NCBI GenBank assembly: GCA_020091685.1
Contig: CM034599.1
Coordinates: 6,170,836-6,234,835, forward strand
Length of the DNA stretch: 64,000 nucleotides
Reading direction: 5' to 3'
Source of the DNA: Lutjanus erythropterus
Lineage: Eukaryota; Chordata; Actinopteri; Lutjaniformes; Lutjanidae
In this document: positions 24,701 to 36,294 of the stretch, piece after piece
How the letters are laid out: each line of letters starts with the position of its first letter
Numbering within the stretch: position 1 is the first letter of the stretch
The notes under the pieces: model-generated
What the model was told of the DNA's origin: nothing
Seen by the model: only the letters and a program-made list of their open reading frames with translations
The model's database searches: none
Translations under genes and position numbers: made by a program

Positions 24701-27700
24701 TTTTTTGGATGAAAAAACAGCTGCAATAACTGTCTTTCACAGAATACTACAGCGAGGAAGGGAAGACCTTTGAACTGTGTCTTGTTGGGAAAATAAAGCA
24801 ACAGTTGAGCGCTGATCCCACTCTTCGTCCTGAGTTTCCACCTTCTCTTGGCGTGGCAGAATTCACCCAGCGAGCCACAGAGGTCGCTTTGGGGAAAAGC
24901 TCACGAGCTATAACGGAGAACCGGGTAATCTCAGCTGCACATGAGCACGACAACTGATAATAACTTATCTCTACATGCCTGTTGCTGTGCAACAAGCACG
25001 TAGAGCTTAAGCGGTAGCTTGTCCATAATAAAGCAGTCAGTCTGTACCAGGTATGTCATTACCTGGTGGCACTGTGCAGAGTAAATTGTAATTTTACACC
25101 CAGCCTCTGCCTCTGTATAAATCAATACAAGCTCAACACTCAAGTGTTTCATTATCAGTCAGATTTATAACTCAGGTCTTGGTGTTTTCTGACTTTTGCT
25201 GCAGGTGGTAGGTGTCCAGACTCCTGGTTTTACTGCTGCTGTGCGTCTTGGGGCTGAACTCTTGAAACACTGGTGTGATGTCTGTGCTGCTTGGTGCGGT
25301 CCGGTCTACCTCTCTTCCCCTTGCGATGGTAATTAAAACCTCACTTCCCCAGGCCTGTGTAAGGGAAGGTCACAGCTAGTTAAACACTAAAGTGAAGAGA
25401 TAAGTTTGTAGCTTTCTTTTACCTTGCAGAACACGGGAGTTGGTGGTCTACAGCTGCCTCGATCAGTTCGTTCGTTTGTATTATTATGTGACTTTGGTGT
25501 TGCATCACAATCTACTGTTTACACCATCTACTGTAGTAAATACACTAACTATGGAAAAGTACCTCATATAACCCCACTTCAAATAAACCGGGCTATCCCT
25601 TTAAAAAAAGTTGGATAATTCAGTTATATAAAAACCTATTCACTCACAGCAGTGGCTGGATGCTATAATTACATCCTGGGGTTTCAGAGGGGTATTGATT
25701 TTCAGGAGTATGTACTACTTTATTATCTGATGTTTTGTCCTGATCCTCCCTGCAGACTCGTTGGCCGGCATCTTCCAGGCAGCAGGGATCACAGATATCC
25801 GCCATTATTATTACTGGGATGACGATCAGCGGGGCATTTGTTTGGAGAAGCTTTTGGAGGATCTGGAGAGGCCTCCGGAGCGAAGTGTTGTTGTTCTGTC
25901 AGCCTCTGCCCACTATCCGACCGGAGCCGACCTCTCTAAGAGTCAATGGGCTGCGATTACGCAACTCATCACGGTAACTCATGTGTGGTTTATGCTCTTT
26001 AACAGAGCCAGAAATTATGTTTTATAGACAAGCAGCTCTTCGCTCCTGTTGAGATGATCATTGGCTGTTTGGGCACTGTTTCAACAGAGGCGGAAGCTTT
26101 TCCCTTTCCTCCTGCTGCCCACTCAGGCGCTCTGCTACGGAGATTTGGAGCGGGATGCCTGGCCCGTACAGTACTGTGCATCGCAGGGGATTGAGCTCCT
26201 CTGTGCTCAGTCCTTCTCACACTGCTTTGGACTATATGGTGAGGAAGTGATGAAGAATATCTCTCATTTTAATTCAATATGAACTACATATACTATACGC
26301 TACATAATGGTTGTCTTGTCCTTGCTGAGAAATGCCTCTGAGGGCAAGACAACCACTTTAAAGATTTTGTGTTTTGTTTTCTTATTAAATTTTTGCACTG
26401 ACCACACCTCGACCACCCCCGTTGCAGTCTGCATTTGGGTCCATTTTCTTCTTGTTACAGATCTAACAGATGTATTGTTACATCTGTGCCCCGCTGGTTG
26501 TGTCTCCTGGAGAAAAGGGTCATTTGTCCCTTTCTCTGAAACTTTGAAAATTGGGGCTTTTTTTTTTTTAATTTTGGGAAAAAACACTCCTTAATGTATT
26601 TCTTTCTCTCATATTGTGTTAAGAAGTGCAATTTTGTTTCTACTAGGGATGATAATGAGTAATTGATGTTTGATCTGTCAGTAAGAATTTGATTGATCAT
26701 GTAAAATGTAATTGATCTATCAAGTAAAGAGATGAAATATAACACATGAGCACACTCTGCATGTTATCTGATATACAAGTATATGTATCATCAGAACTAG
26801 GATTTGTCCAAGCTGTTCGAAAACGTTATCAGGATGTCAAATACCGTCAAACGTTTTGGGTTGGTGAAACATCCGCAGCATGGCAAAACAATGAGGAAAA
26901 AAATAAGGAAATATAGGCAGAGGGCTCTGCAGATACAGAAAAATGCTGCAGATCATACCTTTAAGCCATAAACACAGGAGAGAACTATTTAGATTACACT
27001 TTAGAAAATTAATCACCAGATTTGTTTTCACTTGCCTTCAGGGCTTCCATACAAAGTGCAGCCCAGAGCTGTTATTAAATGTTTTTTCTATTACAAGAAA
27101 ATACAGCAAGTCAATTTGAACTCAATTTTCTTTCCTTTATTGCAGTCAGATTGTGATCGCCCTACAGACAAGAACATATGTATTCATGTCTCAGCCATTG
27201 TTTGCCAGGAAATACATGTTCATAGTATCTCCAGAGTCACGGTCACGCTCTCTGTTGCCCTCTCTTTAGTCTCTCGTGAGCTTTGTATTAACATCAGGTA
27301 AGTCACTGTGAGGCTTGTTGGTTGTTTCTATATGACCTAGACAACATTCACCCACCCAGAACTGGGTGGCAGATGTTATTGTATTTTCAATATCAGAAAC
27401 ATAAGAGAAAGCAGACATTATATTACATTATTATTTCTGGAACAACAACAGACTCATCTTCCTCTTCTCTTCACCAGGTGAGGCTGTCGGTCACCTCCTG
27501 TGCGTCTTGAAGCAGAGCTCCCTCCAGCTGTCTGTGCGGGCTCAAGCTGATAAAATAGTGCGATCGCTGTGGGCGCAGCCTCCTGTAGGAGGAGCGCACA
27601 TTGTTGCCACAGTGCTCAGTAACCCTGCCCATCTTGTTGAATGGTGAGTCACGCTCTGCTTTGAATGAATAATCTGAGGAATGTGGTTCGAACGGCCGCA

Positions 27701-30111
27701 TAACTCCTGTATCAGTAGATGTCCACAGAGATGGACAGACATGCTGTGCTGCAATCAGTTGGACTGGCAGCGTCTTACCTCTCACCTGTGGTGCTGTTTA
27801 TTCATCTAGATCAGTGTCTCTCAATCCTGGTTCTCAGGGGCCACTGCCCTGCATATTTTAGGTGTTTCCCTGCTCCAACACACCCGATTCAAATGATCAG
27901 GTCATTTGAGTTTTGGAGTTATCAGCCGTAGAGACGTCTGTTTTCTCTTGAATGTAATGGAACTAGATGAAACTCAGCTTGTGGAGGTCAAAGCACCAAT
28001 AAATATATTTGAAAAACTCGACAGCAGTGTCTCCAGAAATCATGAGGAAGACACCATTAATGTTCACATCCTGTGCTGTCACAAGCACGAGCCTGTCGTC
28101 CATGGGTGCTTTTCATTCGGCAAATTTGTCCTCTCGTTTCTGCCACTCGCCTCCTGTCCTCACATCTTTGTTCCACCCGGTGAGGATGTGAGAGAGAGAT
28201 GCGAGGAAGAGACGCAATGACAAAGGAACTGAAGCTGCCAGATAATTAATCCTCTGAACGATGTCAGTATACTGGAGAGAAGGCAGACATCTCTCTGGCT
28301 GATATCTCCAAAACATGGCAACTCACACCAAAATAATTTAGATGAATAAATAGCACCACAGGTAAGAGAAAAAATATACATTTTTGATTTTGGGTGAATC
28401 ATTTCTTTAACGCTTCTGATGACCAGATCTTTCATTTATGAAATGCACCTTTTGCTCACTAGATCTTTCAATTTTTGAATTATATACTTGTATTATTATA
28501 GATATTATTTCCTGTATGTTGTCCACTGTGTTTCCCAGGCAGGGAGAAGTAAAACACATTGTGGAGAGATGCATGCTGATTAGAGACATTCTGAGAGAAC
28601 GGCTGAGGCTTCTGGGAACTCCAGGTTGCTGGGACCACTTGACTCAACAGCGTGGGCTCTACTGTTGCACAGGTTTGAATGGTGAGTAGCACGCAGCAAA
28701 GTTTCTGCCATGTTGGACTTTTATAGAGCTTTTCTTTCAATCTACAGCAACAAATGATTGACTGCACAGGACAAAACACAAGTTGTTTTCTCAGATCTCG
28801 CTTTTCTTTCCTCCTTTGTATAATCTTTTACAATAGATAAATGGAATTTACAGCACATTGTTACAGATGAATCAATTTGAACCAAGGCCTGACATCTTGG
28901 CTTTGTTTGAATATAATATGCAATCATTGCAAATAGTTATGAAATATATTTGTCTGTACTTGCCTGTAATTACAGGCCTGAACATTAATCAATATTCATG
29001 AAAGCAATTGTCTCATAAATTATTTAACATAATTTATTTACGTATCAGCCAAAATGTTTTTCCAGGTGACAGTTTGTTTAAAGGTGCAATACGTAACAAC
29101 TGGCTACCTGTTGGATTTATCCTCCAAAGACAACATATCACCATAGTGACCAAGTACCAGCTAACTGCTGCTGTCACATTGCGGCTATTTAGCTAGTATA
29201 GCAGTTTTATTAGCTGACTCAAGTCTGCCTGGACTGGAAGCCTGGAACACTGGGGGAGTGTTGGGTTTATGTCACTAGCACTAGAGGTTTTGACAGCTAG
29301 GAGGAGGTTTTCAGGCCCGGGTCGGGGGGGCGGCGTCAGGCAACTGAACTGGGCTCAGCAGCCTGCCAGTGAACATCGCTGGACCAGGACCAAACCTGTA
29401 TCCAATCCAGAATTTAACATCAATGTGGAATTTCGCTGAGTGATATTGTGGCTTTCATTTTTTTCGGACCACGGCCAATTTTTCCGAAGTTTTACTTTCT
29501 ACATGAACACATCTGAGCAATTAAATTACATCACATCCAAAACATCTAACAAGGTAGCTCACTTGTTTCATGAGCCTCACCAAACTCTGTTTTATATGGC
29601 AAAAAGGTGAAAAACTACAGAGACAACCATCTCAAAGACAGCATGTGAAGAGGAGTAGACAATGAGCGTCTGTATGACGATGGCGTGGATATCAAGCTTC
29701 AACACTTCAACAGTCTATAGAAACCTCTTTGTTGAACGAGACAGGATGGGCCGGGATGAATTCTGAATTCTGTTATTTCTTCACATTCTGTTGATAATTT
29801 AATAATTTTTTTAATGTTTTAAGCTACATTTTTTTTACATATTGCACCTTTAAATACTTCTGCACCTTTTTTTCAAAATAAAACAACAAAGTTCATGATA
29901 TTGTCATAAATAGAGATGAGTCATCACAGCATTTCTTGTGGGGTTTTTTTGTGTTTTTTTTTTATCTTTAGATCAGCAGGTAGAATTTCTGTCAAAGAGG
30001 AGGCACCTGTATCTGCTCCCCGGTGGATGTCTAAACATCAGCGCAATCAACGGTCGTAACTTGGACTATATAGTCGAGTCAATCCATCTGGCTCTGACCA
30101 CTTCACTCTGA
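21604..30111 (+). CDS. got1l1: Aspartate aminotransferase-like protein (GOT1L1), 8 exons, predicted pseudoenzyme
   Basis: Eight exons (21604-21778, 24743-24924, 25205-25328, 25756-25973, 26088-26238, 27478-27643, 28539-28681, 29972-30111) join in frame with GT-AG boundaries to give 432 residues; human GOT1L1 is about 421. Class I aminotransferase (PLP fold type I) features are seen throughout: GAELL and VYLSSP, YYYWDDDQRG, HYPTGADL, GDLERDAW, QSFSHCFGLY, GTPGCWDHLT and the C-terminal NLDYIVESIH. The N-terminus (VF...KLL...KVYLAGR) matches the GOT1L1 pattern, which chose the 21604 ATG over an overlapping frame at 21629. The alignment keeps a +20 offset to pig cytosolic AspAT numbering. Family members catalyse aspartate/2-oxoglutarate transamination, but here K258, D222, Y225, N194, W140, R266 and R386 are replaced (H278, L242, T245, Y214, D160, A286, C406). 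R292 (R312) and S255 (S275) remain. Normal transaminase activity is therefore unlikely. The ORF is unbroken, which argues against a simple pseudogene. Likely cytosolic; no signal peptide or membrane segment seen. Confidence 0.9.
21779..24742 (+). other. got1l1 intron 1, repeat-filled
   Basis: Contains no exon I can support. It holds a 'GGGCCGGTCCTGACC' dispersed repeat piece near 22180, a run resembling the common fish 'TACTTTTACTTCAGTAA' repeat at 22545-22680, and a larger AG-rich element from about 23930 to 24640 containing GGAA runs near 23990. Confidence 0.5.
24743..24924 (+). CDS. got1l1: got1l1 exon 2
   Basis: Preceded by TCTTTCACAG and followed by GTAATC. Encodes residues 59-119 (from EYYSEEGKTF to AITENR), matching the small-domain segment of human GOT1L1 that ends IVENR. 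F90 stands where AspAT has Y70, a residue that reaches the cofactor phosphate of the partner subunit. Confidence 0.85.
25205..25328 (+). CDS. got1l1: got1l1 exon 3
   Basis: Starts after TTTGCTGCAG and ends before GTAATT. Encodes residues 120-160 (GVQTPGFTAAVRLGAELL to VYLSSPCD). The cofactor phosphate loop (S107-G108-T109 in AspAT) reads G127-F128-T129, and the W140 that stacks on the cofactor ring is D160. Confidence 0.85.
25329..25755 (+). repeat. got1l1 intron 3 with dispersed repeat (family B copy)
   Basis: The stretch 25405-25612 (TTGCAGAACACGGGAG, then CTGCCTCGAT and a terminal GGGCTATCCCTTTAA) is shared in diverged form with 7080-7330, 13535-13740, 17530-18056 and 53150-53515, so it is a dispersed element. 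Confidence 0.5.
25756..25973 (+). CDS. got1l1: got1l1 exon 4
   Basis: Preceded by CCTCCCTGCAG and followed by GTAACT. Encodes residues 161-233 with the core GITDIRHYYYWDDDQRG and the SAHYPTGADLSKSQW block. The near-invariant Asn of the NPTG motif (N194) is Tyr214. Confidence 0.9.
26088..26238 (+). CDS. got1l1: got1l1 exon 5, cofactor-lysine region
   Basis: Starts after TTTCAACAG and ends before GTGAGG. Encodes residues 234-283: FPFLLLPTQALCYG, GDLERDAWP and LLCAQSFSHCFGLY. In AspAT this stretch holds D222, Y225 and the PLP lysine K258. Here they are L242, T245 and H278, while S275 (S255) and the surrounding scaffold are kept. Confidence 0.9.
26239..27477 (+). other. got1l1 intron 5
   Basis: About 1.2 kb of AT-rich sequence. 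The ORFs here overlap on both strands, lack coding features and are not credible. A short poly-T run lies near 26560. No known element recognised. Confidence 0.4.
27478..27643 (+). CDS. got1l1: got1l1 exon 6
   Basis: Starts after CTTCACCAG and ends inside the Trp339 codon before GTGAGT. Encodes GEAVGHLLCVL through HLVEW. A286 replaces AspAT R266; R312 in DKIVRSLW retains the position of R292, which human GOT1L1 lacks. Confidence 0.88.
27765..28410 (+). mobile_element. Family A MITE-like copy split by a second insertion (got1l1 intron 6)
   Basis: The left part (27765-27809, with TTTATTCATCTAGAT) and right part (27906-28410, with TATCAGCCGTAGAGACGTCT and a terminal TTTTGATTTTGGGTGAA) belong to the family seen at 1829, 3130 and 57776. 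A separate roughly 95-bp element (27810-27905, TCAATCCTGGTTCTCAGG ... AACACACCCGATTCAAATGA) interrupts it. It is a nested insertion. Confidence 0.6.
28539..28681 (+). CDS. got1l1: got1l1 exon 7
   Basis: Starts after GTGTTTCCCAG and ends before GTGAGT. Encodes QGEVKHIVERC, LRERLRLLGTPGCWDHLTQ and CCTGLN, matching the small-domain helix and GTPGSWGHIT block of human GOT1L1. Confidence 0.88.
29080..29852. mobile_element. 773-bp terminal-inverted-repeat element in got1l1 intron 7
   Basis: The left end TAAAGGTGCAATACGTAA and right end TTACATATTGCACCTTTA are inverted copies of each other with about two mismatches. No transposase ORF lies between them, so it is non-autonomous. Related 'GGAGCAATGTGTAAAA' sequence occurs near 44545. 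Confidence 0.65.
29972..30111 (+). CDS. got1l1: got1l1 exon 8 (terminal)
   Basis: Starts after TTTATCTTTAG; encodes QQVEFLSKRRHLYLLPGG, C406, then NGRNLDYIVESIHLALTTSL and a TGA at 30109-30111. C406 is in the place of R386, the alpha-carboxylate-binding arginine of active aminotransferases. Confidence 0.9.
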
Positions 30112-33100
30112 CCATGAGACGTTTGATCAAGATCTGAAATCAGTGTCAAAGAGGCTTTTCAGTCTGATTGAACCTTTCACATGTCACACTGAAATGCTCA
30201 GTTTCGGGTTCGCTGTGCTTAAAACTGCAGTTCCGGCGATTGCAAAATAAGTGCTGTTAACACACAGAAAAATATGATTGCTTTTTAAACTAATGGTGAC
30301 TTTTCTTGGCAGAGGCAAGGCTGTGAGGTGTCAGGTGAGAGGAAATGAGTGTGAGTTCATGTATCACGTGTGATAAATTCAGTCTCCGTATTCAAAGGTG
30401 AAAGAAGTGCTCTGATCTTTTAGTCAAGTAAAAGTAGCTGTAACACAGTGCATTAAAAGTCCTGAATTCTGCAAAGTGTTAGCATCAAAATAAAATATGT
30501 GTGGAACCATTTTTTGGCACAGGTTCAGGTTTTGTACTGAATAAACATATTAGATACAGCGTGATAATTATTCAGCTTTATAAGTGCTGGTAGGTAGATT
30601 TTGTTATCTTTGGACATTAGCTGCTTCCCCCTGTTTCCCCCCTCGTCTTATCAACTGTAACTTCAGCTGCGCTAACAGACATAAATATGATAAACATGCT
30701 GTTAATGTCAGGAATTGGTGTGAGTCATTTCACATTAGTTCTAGTAGTTCTAGTACTAGTGAGAACTCTAGTGAGTTTTTTTGTTGAAATCAGAGGAGGT
30801 ATATCTTTTTGTGCATATATACTTTCCTTTGTTAGGGACAACATGATTTATGCAGTAGATCATGTCCAGACTCTAATATCATATTAGGTGAATGAAGAGC
30901 TTGCTTGAGTTATAAGCCTTAGAAAAGAAGCCAAATAGGTTTATTGTTTACTGCGTTCAAATCAAAAGGATGTCCTGTAGCTTCAAGAGTTCCTTTCAGT
31001 TGCTGCGAACATCAGCCACAACACAAACCTGTATTGAAAATGCATGCTGTGCTCTCAGATCTCAACCCAATCTCTAATTAAACTGAGTTTGCTGAATTAA
31101 CAACCTTGACTTTCAGTGTTTTGACAGATGAATGTGCTTCTTTTAATCTCGTCTCCTGCATTCTCGTCCCTTCGTCTGCTATATTTCCATACTATCACAG
31201 GTCAGAACCAAATGATTTTTTACTTAAATAATTTTATCTCCAAAATAATATCTCAATGCTGCAGGTTTAAGAGGTTGGGCGCTTCCTACAGAGTAACCTT
31301 TTGTTTGAAAACAGTTGTATTTGTATTGAATTATTTGGGTTTTTTTCTGTTACATGGTCCGAATAATGTTTTTTTAATAGAACTTCCTCTCCACTGCAAC
31401 ATTTCAAACTGATGTGAATGTATCATACAGCAAAATGATTGTCCATCCGATAACATTAATGAGTAACCCTCTCCTCTGTCATGCACGTCTCTGCAGACAT
31501 AATGGAGCAATACAAAAATTAGTATTTTAGTAAGAAAAACATGCTTTTTTGCTTTTATGTAACTAACTTCATATCCTCAGCAGCTTTCTTTTCATCTGTG
31601 GAATACGCCACTATTGTCACTGCATGCTGTTCAGTTCTGAGAAACAGGTTGCGACAAGGTATTTAATGGAGGCAGTGTGCTCATTCTTTTCATTTTGGTG
31701 ACCTCGGCCGAACATAATCAGCATCCAGCATCATACAGAGCCTCAGCCATTAGACGCCGTCTGGAGCCCTTTGATTTGCATCAGAGCGTGCTTACATGTA
31801 CACAGCCTCGCAGATACTCAATCATATAATCATATCACAGGTTTCAAGTTTGGAGGTGAGTTGTTTACATGCATCATGATATTCCATGTGCAGTTATCCC
31901 CGAGGAGGATTGCCTAAATGCAGATATCACCATGGAAACTGAACTAAAGCAAACAAGACTGGACCACTACTGAGTTTAATACAAATTATATATGAATATA
32001 ACTGTATTAGGAAACAAAATGTCATCATTATTAGACATCACAACTTTCTAACACATTTCTAAATTGTCATGTTGATATATTATTTGGTAATGCTTTATAG
32101 ATCAGACATTTTTAAGAAAACATTTTGGGTTGCAAGGTTGTGAAAGTCTATTTCTATTTTCTTTTCTTTTGGTAATAAGTACAAGTACTTACATTTGTGT
32201 ACTTGCTGAAACCGAGTACCAATACAAGTATTTAATAATGCCATTAAAGTTCTTACAATAACTTTTAAAATGTGTTATTTTCATTAGGTGGTCATTTTCT
32301 AAATGTAACAAATTATTGTTGCTGTTTCGTGCTACAAGTGTAACTATAGTTACTGTACACATTACATTTTTAGGTTATTTGTATTAAGTTACTTTAAGTA
32401 TGAATGTTAAAGCAGCTACAACAGCCTTAATTTATTACTGATGCCTCCATATGAGCTACATAATTAAAGGAGACTGTCAGTTATTCTTGATGCCTTCCAC
32501 CTGGTCGGATTCTCCTTGAAATCACATGAAATATTTTCCCAGCTAAAGTTTCAGAGAGCCGTCCATTAGCCAGTTAAAAAGACACAGATGGAGATTTTTA
32601 TTTAGGTAATTTTATTTTTTATTAATTAAATTAATAAAAGTTGTTTCTCTTTTTTGAACAAAAACTTACTGTCAGTGTTCAGACGAATCAAAGGGTTTCT
32701 TTCTTCTGGCAAATGCTGTTCTTATCAGTGGGTTATATCTCATATATGAAGCATAAATCACTGATTTAGAACCATGTTAATGCCATCAGTTACAACTTAT
32801 AAATTTCTACCAAAGAGCCTTAGTAGAGAGTGGTGTTTATTTTTAGCCATGCTTGTAGCAGGCTTTAGCCTGTCAGTCTGTCTTGTCAGTCTGTCTGCCA
32901 GTCAGGCAAAATTTCAATCTGTCCAATACTTGGATAATGACTAAATACTTGCAAAACTGATCACTTTCCCATCAACCTCAGCTGTAATCTTGGTCTGTTA
33001 ACTGTGACTGCACAAAGCATCATCAGTGTAAACACAGAGTCTGCATCCCTCCTCCTGCTGGAGTCTTGCTTGTTGAGGTCTGTCAGCTCAGAGTGCGATC

Positions 33101-36100
33101 TGCCCCTCTGGTGCCACAGCCAGGACGTCGTGGAGCAAATCTCTCTGTGTGGTCTCTGATTTCCAGTTGTTTGGCCAGCATGAGTCTCATTTCGTCCGTT
33201 TCATTTTGTTGACCAGACATGATTCACTGTCCTCCTCTCCTCCTGGGGCGCTCACCTGCGGCGGTGCATCCAGCTGATCAGTCTGCATGTTTGAAAGATG
33301 CTGTCCACAAAAAATAAGGAAAATAACATAGAAAAGTAGTGAAGTTTGATGGAGCTGCTGGCTGTTGCATCTACATGCATACATATTGATCATGCTGGAG
33401 TTGATTGGTTCAGTGTAAAAAAGCAGATCTGGTGAAATGAGAGGTCTTTGTTGCAGCAGTATTGCCGATCTCTTTGTAAAGAGTTCTGTTGCTTTTAACC
33501 TAAACTTTAAAGGAGTCATCCTGACAGCATAAAATTGACTGAACTGCAAAGATCTCTTCTTGTCACAGCAAAAAGCTAATCAAGGCAGAAAATTTAGGGC
33601 TCATCAGGCACCATTGAGTGGACGCTGAGCAGCCTGTCATTACCACAGGAGTAACTGATTTCAGGCGTTCATTTGCTGGCCTCCAGTGCCTTCACACACC
33701 AAAAAAGATGTGCTGATTGACAGTGATCAATGACTTGTCCTCTACTGAGTGAACAAACACCAGTAAGATCAAACCACGGGCCTTGTTGATTAGGACAGTA
33801 GCAAATGACAATTACTGTCAAACTATTCCCTGCAAAACACAATAATTCATTTCAAGTGAAGTAAAAATAAAGGAATTATCATTATTCTTGTCATTCTCCA
33901 CAATAATAATAATTATAAATAGTGCTTTCCTTGTACTTGTCATTCGAGTAAACTATGAAAGCCTAAATACTCTGCTAATGCTTTTATAAAATGGCCTTGT
34001 CTGATTCCAGCAAAGATGATATTTTGAATCTTTAGCGAAACTTTCAGTTCTGTTTTGAAATATTCAATGTCTGCTAATTGTTTTTTTTTTTAAACCATCT
34101 CATACTGTTTGTCTAGTGGCTTAGTCATATGCCAGAGAAACACTGGTTGACGTTTATCTAAGTGAACTAAAGACTGAAGGTTTTTAGAGATGATTTTACA
34201 GTTTTGTTCAAAAAAACATAAAAGAGGCTGCAGTAGACTGCAAAGCATCGTCATCAGATTCTGTGTCACATTTGCTGCTGTTTGGTGACTAATAAAGGAC
34301 TGTCATCCTACCTGATCTGCAGAAGCTTCATCATATGACCTGCTCGCTGTGTGCATCTACCAACAAAACAAAAAAGCAGCTGTGTTTGAGGGAGATTTTG
34401 TAGAACATGGGTCTTGTTTTTGGCCATCATTCCCATTAGTTATAATGACATTTACAGGAGTCCAGGGGGAAACTGACTGTCTTTACCAGTCAGATAATCA
34501 TGTGCTCTTCTTCGAGAAAAATAGTTTGGTTTCATAACGGCGCCCCCAAGTTTTGTGTTAATTTGATGTCCCTCCAGCTGTCTGAGACAAAAAGACCTTT
34601 TTTCTTCCTGTGGAAAATAAAATAGTATTAACAGTACATGTTGGCATAAGTACTGATGTCACTGGAGTGGAGTAAAATGAATGATTATGAGGCAGTTGGA
34701 CTCAACAGTGATCCTTACAACTTATTTAAGACACAGTGGACACACAATGGACACTGACATTTGACCAGGAGTCTAGTGTCCTGACATTTATATAGACTGG
34801 ATTTTGGCATCGGGCGAAATACCCAAAGCAAACTGGGCAAACAAAAGTGGTTACTTGGTCATAAGCTTATTTCAAGGTGGGATTTGTTATTAAAATTAAA
34901 GTAATGAGGACACCAAAGGATGTTCTAGTTGTACGTGGACAGATCTGTACAGATATTTTCACTTTATGACATTACTGGAGAGACATGTACGCATGCAGCA
35001 CCAATGCAGGTGTGCAGTTGTTGCACAGAATAAAAATGAAAGATGCTAAATATTTAATTAACACTAGTCAATACAGTATATAACTTAAGGGCTGATTTAA
35101 CCCAACATACGTTCAAAAGTCCAACATACCTGACACAGAAGAGCAACCCTCAAATCCATGTTTCAGTACCTGGACTCCAGCAATGTGAGTGATTGTAATT
35201 TGTTACTTCCACCCTTGTTTTTATGGGATAGTGATTTTTTACAATTCATCTAACATCTGTATAATTTCATGGTAATCCTTCCTAGACATTTTACACAAAT
35301 GTCATCTGCTGGTGGTCATAGAGCAAAGTTTGGGGATCAGTCATTAGTTAGCAACATCTGTACAGTTTCTTTGCACCAATATATTTAGTTCATGTTTGTT
35401 TCACTGGATAAGTGAAGACTTGGCACAACAGGGAGATCATTAATTCAATGATTCACAAACATCTATTGAAATTTTTCCATGCTGCTAGCAGGGTTAAAGA
35501 TCAATAAATCAAGTGTTTCATATATTACATAAACTAAGGCTGTAAAAATAAAAAGTTATTCAAGTTGCCTGTTAGATAAGAGATATATGTGACACCATCT
35601 GCACCTGCAACTGTAAAACTAAGGGTATGGGTATGACCACGGGGGCCATGTCAGACTTAGAGATGATACCACAAGATACCAGACATTTTCATCTCCCATC
35701 AATAGTTACTTTCACAGGCTTTGCATTACTGAATTGCCTGTCTGCAGGTGGAAACCAACACGTTGACTCATCTGATCATCTTCCTCTTTATTGTTCAGGC
35801 TTTGACGTTATTTCCCTCACACAGTGTGTTTGGCCTTGGAGATGAGCGCTCTATGAATGCTGGGATCGCTGCCTCTGAGAAGCTGGTGACATACTGTGGC
35901 GTATTTTGTGTCAAGCAGCTATTCAAGTGTCCGTCACTAAACAGGAGAGTCAGTGAATTGTAGTTCGATTCCTCTGACTCAGATTGTCTCTGTGACTGAG
36001 TTCAGTTGTCTTATGTTGCTTTAATTGTCAGTAACGCTGCTCTTGACTCGAGGGTCGAGTGGCATCAACCATCTATAATAGCAAATCTGTATGAAGTATT

Positions 36101-36289
36101 TTAGAGTAGCTTAAAGTCTTTAAGAATAAATAAAGACTTTCTCTGTTTTATGCATGGTGTCTTTTCCAGGAATGCTGAGTGAATTCTGCCAAACACTAGT
36201 TACTGCGTTCCCTTTGAACAAAATCACCCAGCTGCTGGTGACCATGTACACCGTCAAATAAAAACAGAATGCATCTTCCAACTGAGGAC
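30112..36289. other. Intergenic, gene-poor
   Basis: 30410-30800 contains the 'AAGTAAAAGTAGCTGTAAC' and 'GGTAGGTAGATTTTGTTATC' repeats common in fish. 31665-31880 is a GC-balanced candidate element. 33083-33220 holds a short minus-strand ORF of unknown status. Otherwise AT-rich. Confidence 0.4.
30489..30545 (+). terminator. Candidate got1l1 polyadenylation signals
   Basis: AATAAA hexamers at 30489-30494 and 30540-30545 are the first seen after the stop codon, giving a 3' UTR of about 0.4 kb. They lie in or beside a dispersed repeat, so the assignment is weak. Confidence 0.3.
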
Positions 36290-36294
36290 ACTAA

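Noticed and set aside
33187-33549. 120-codon minus-strand ORF
   Set aside because: The upstream half is AT-rich and lacks coding character; only the 3' end overlaps a possibly coding stretch in a different frame, which is reported separately as a weak finding.
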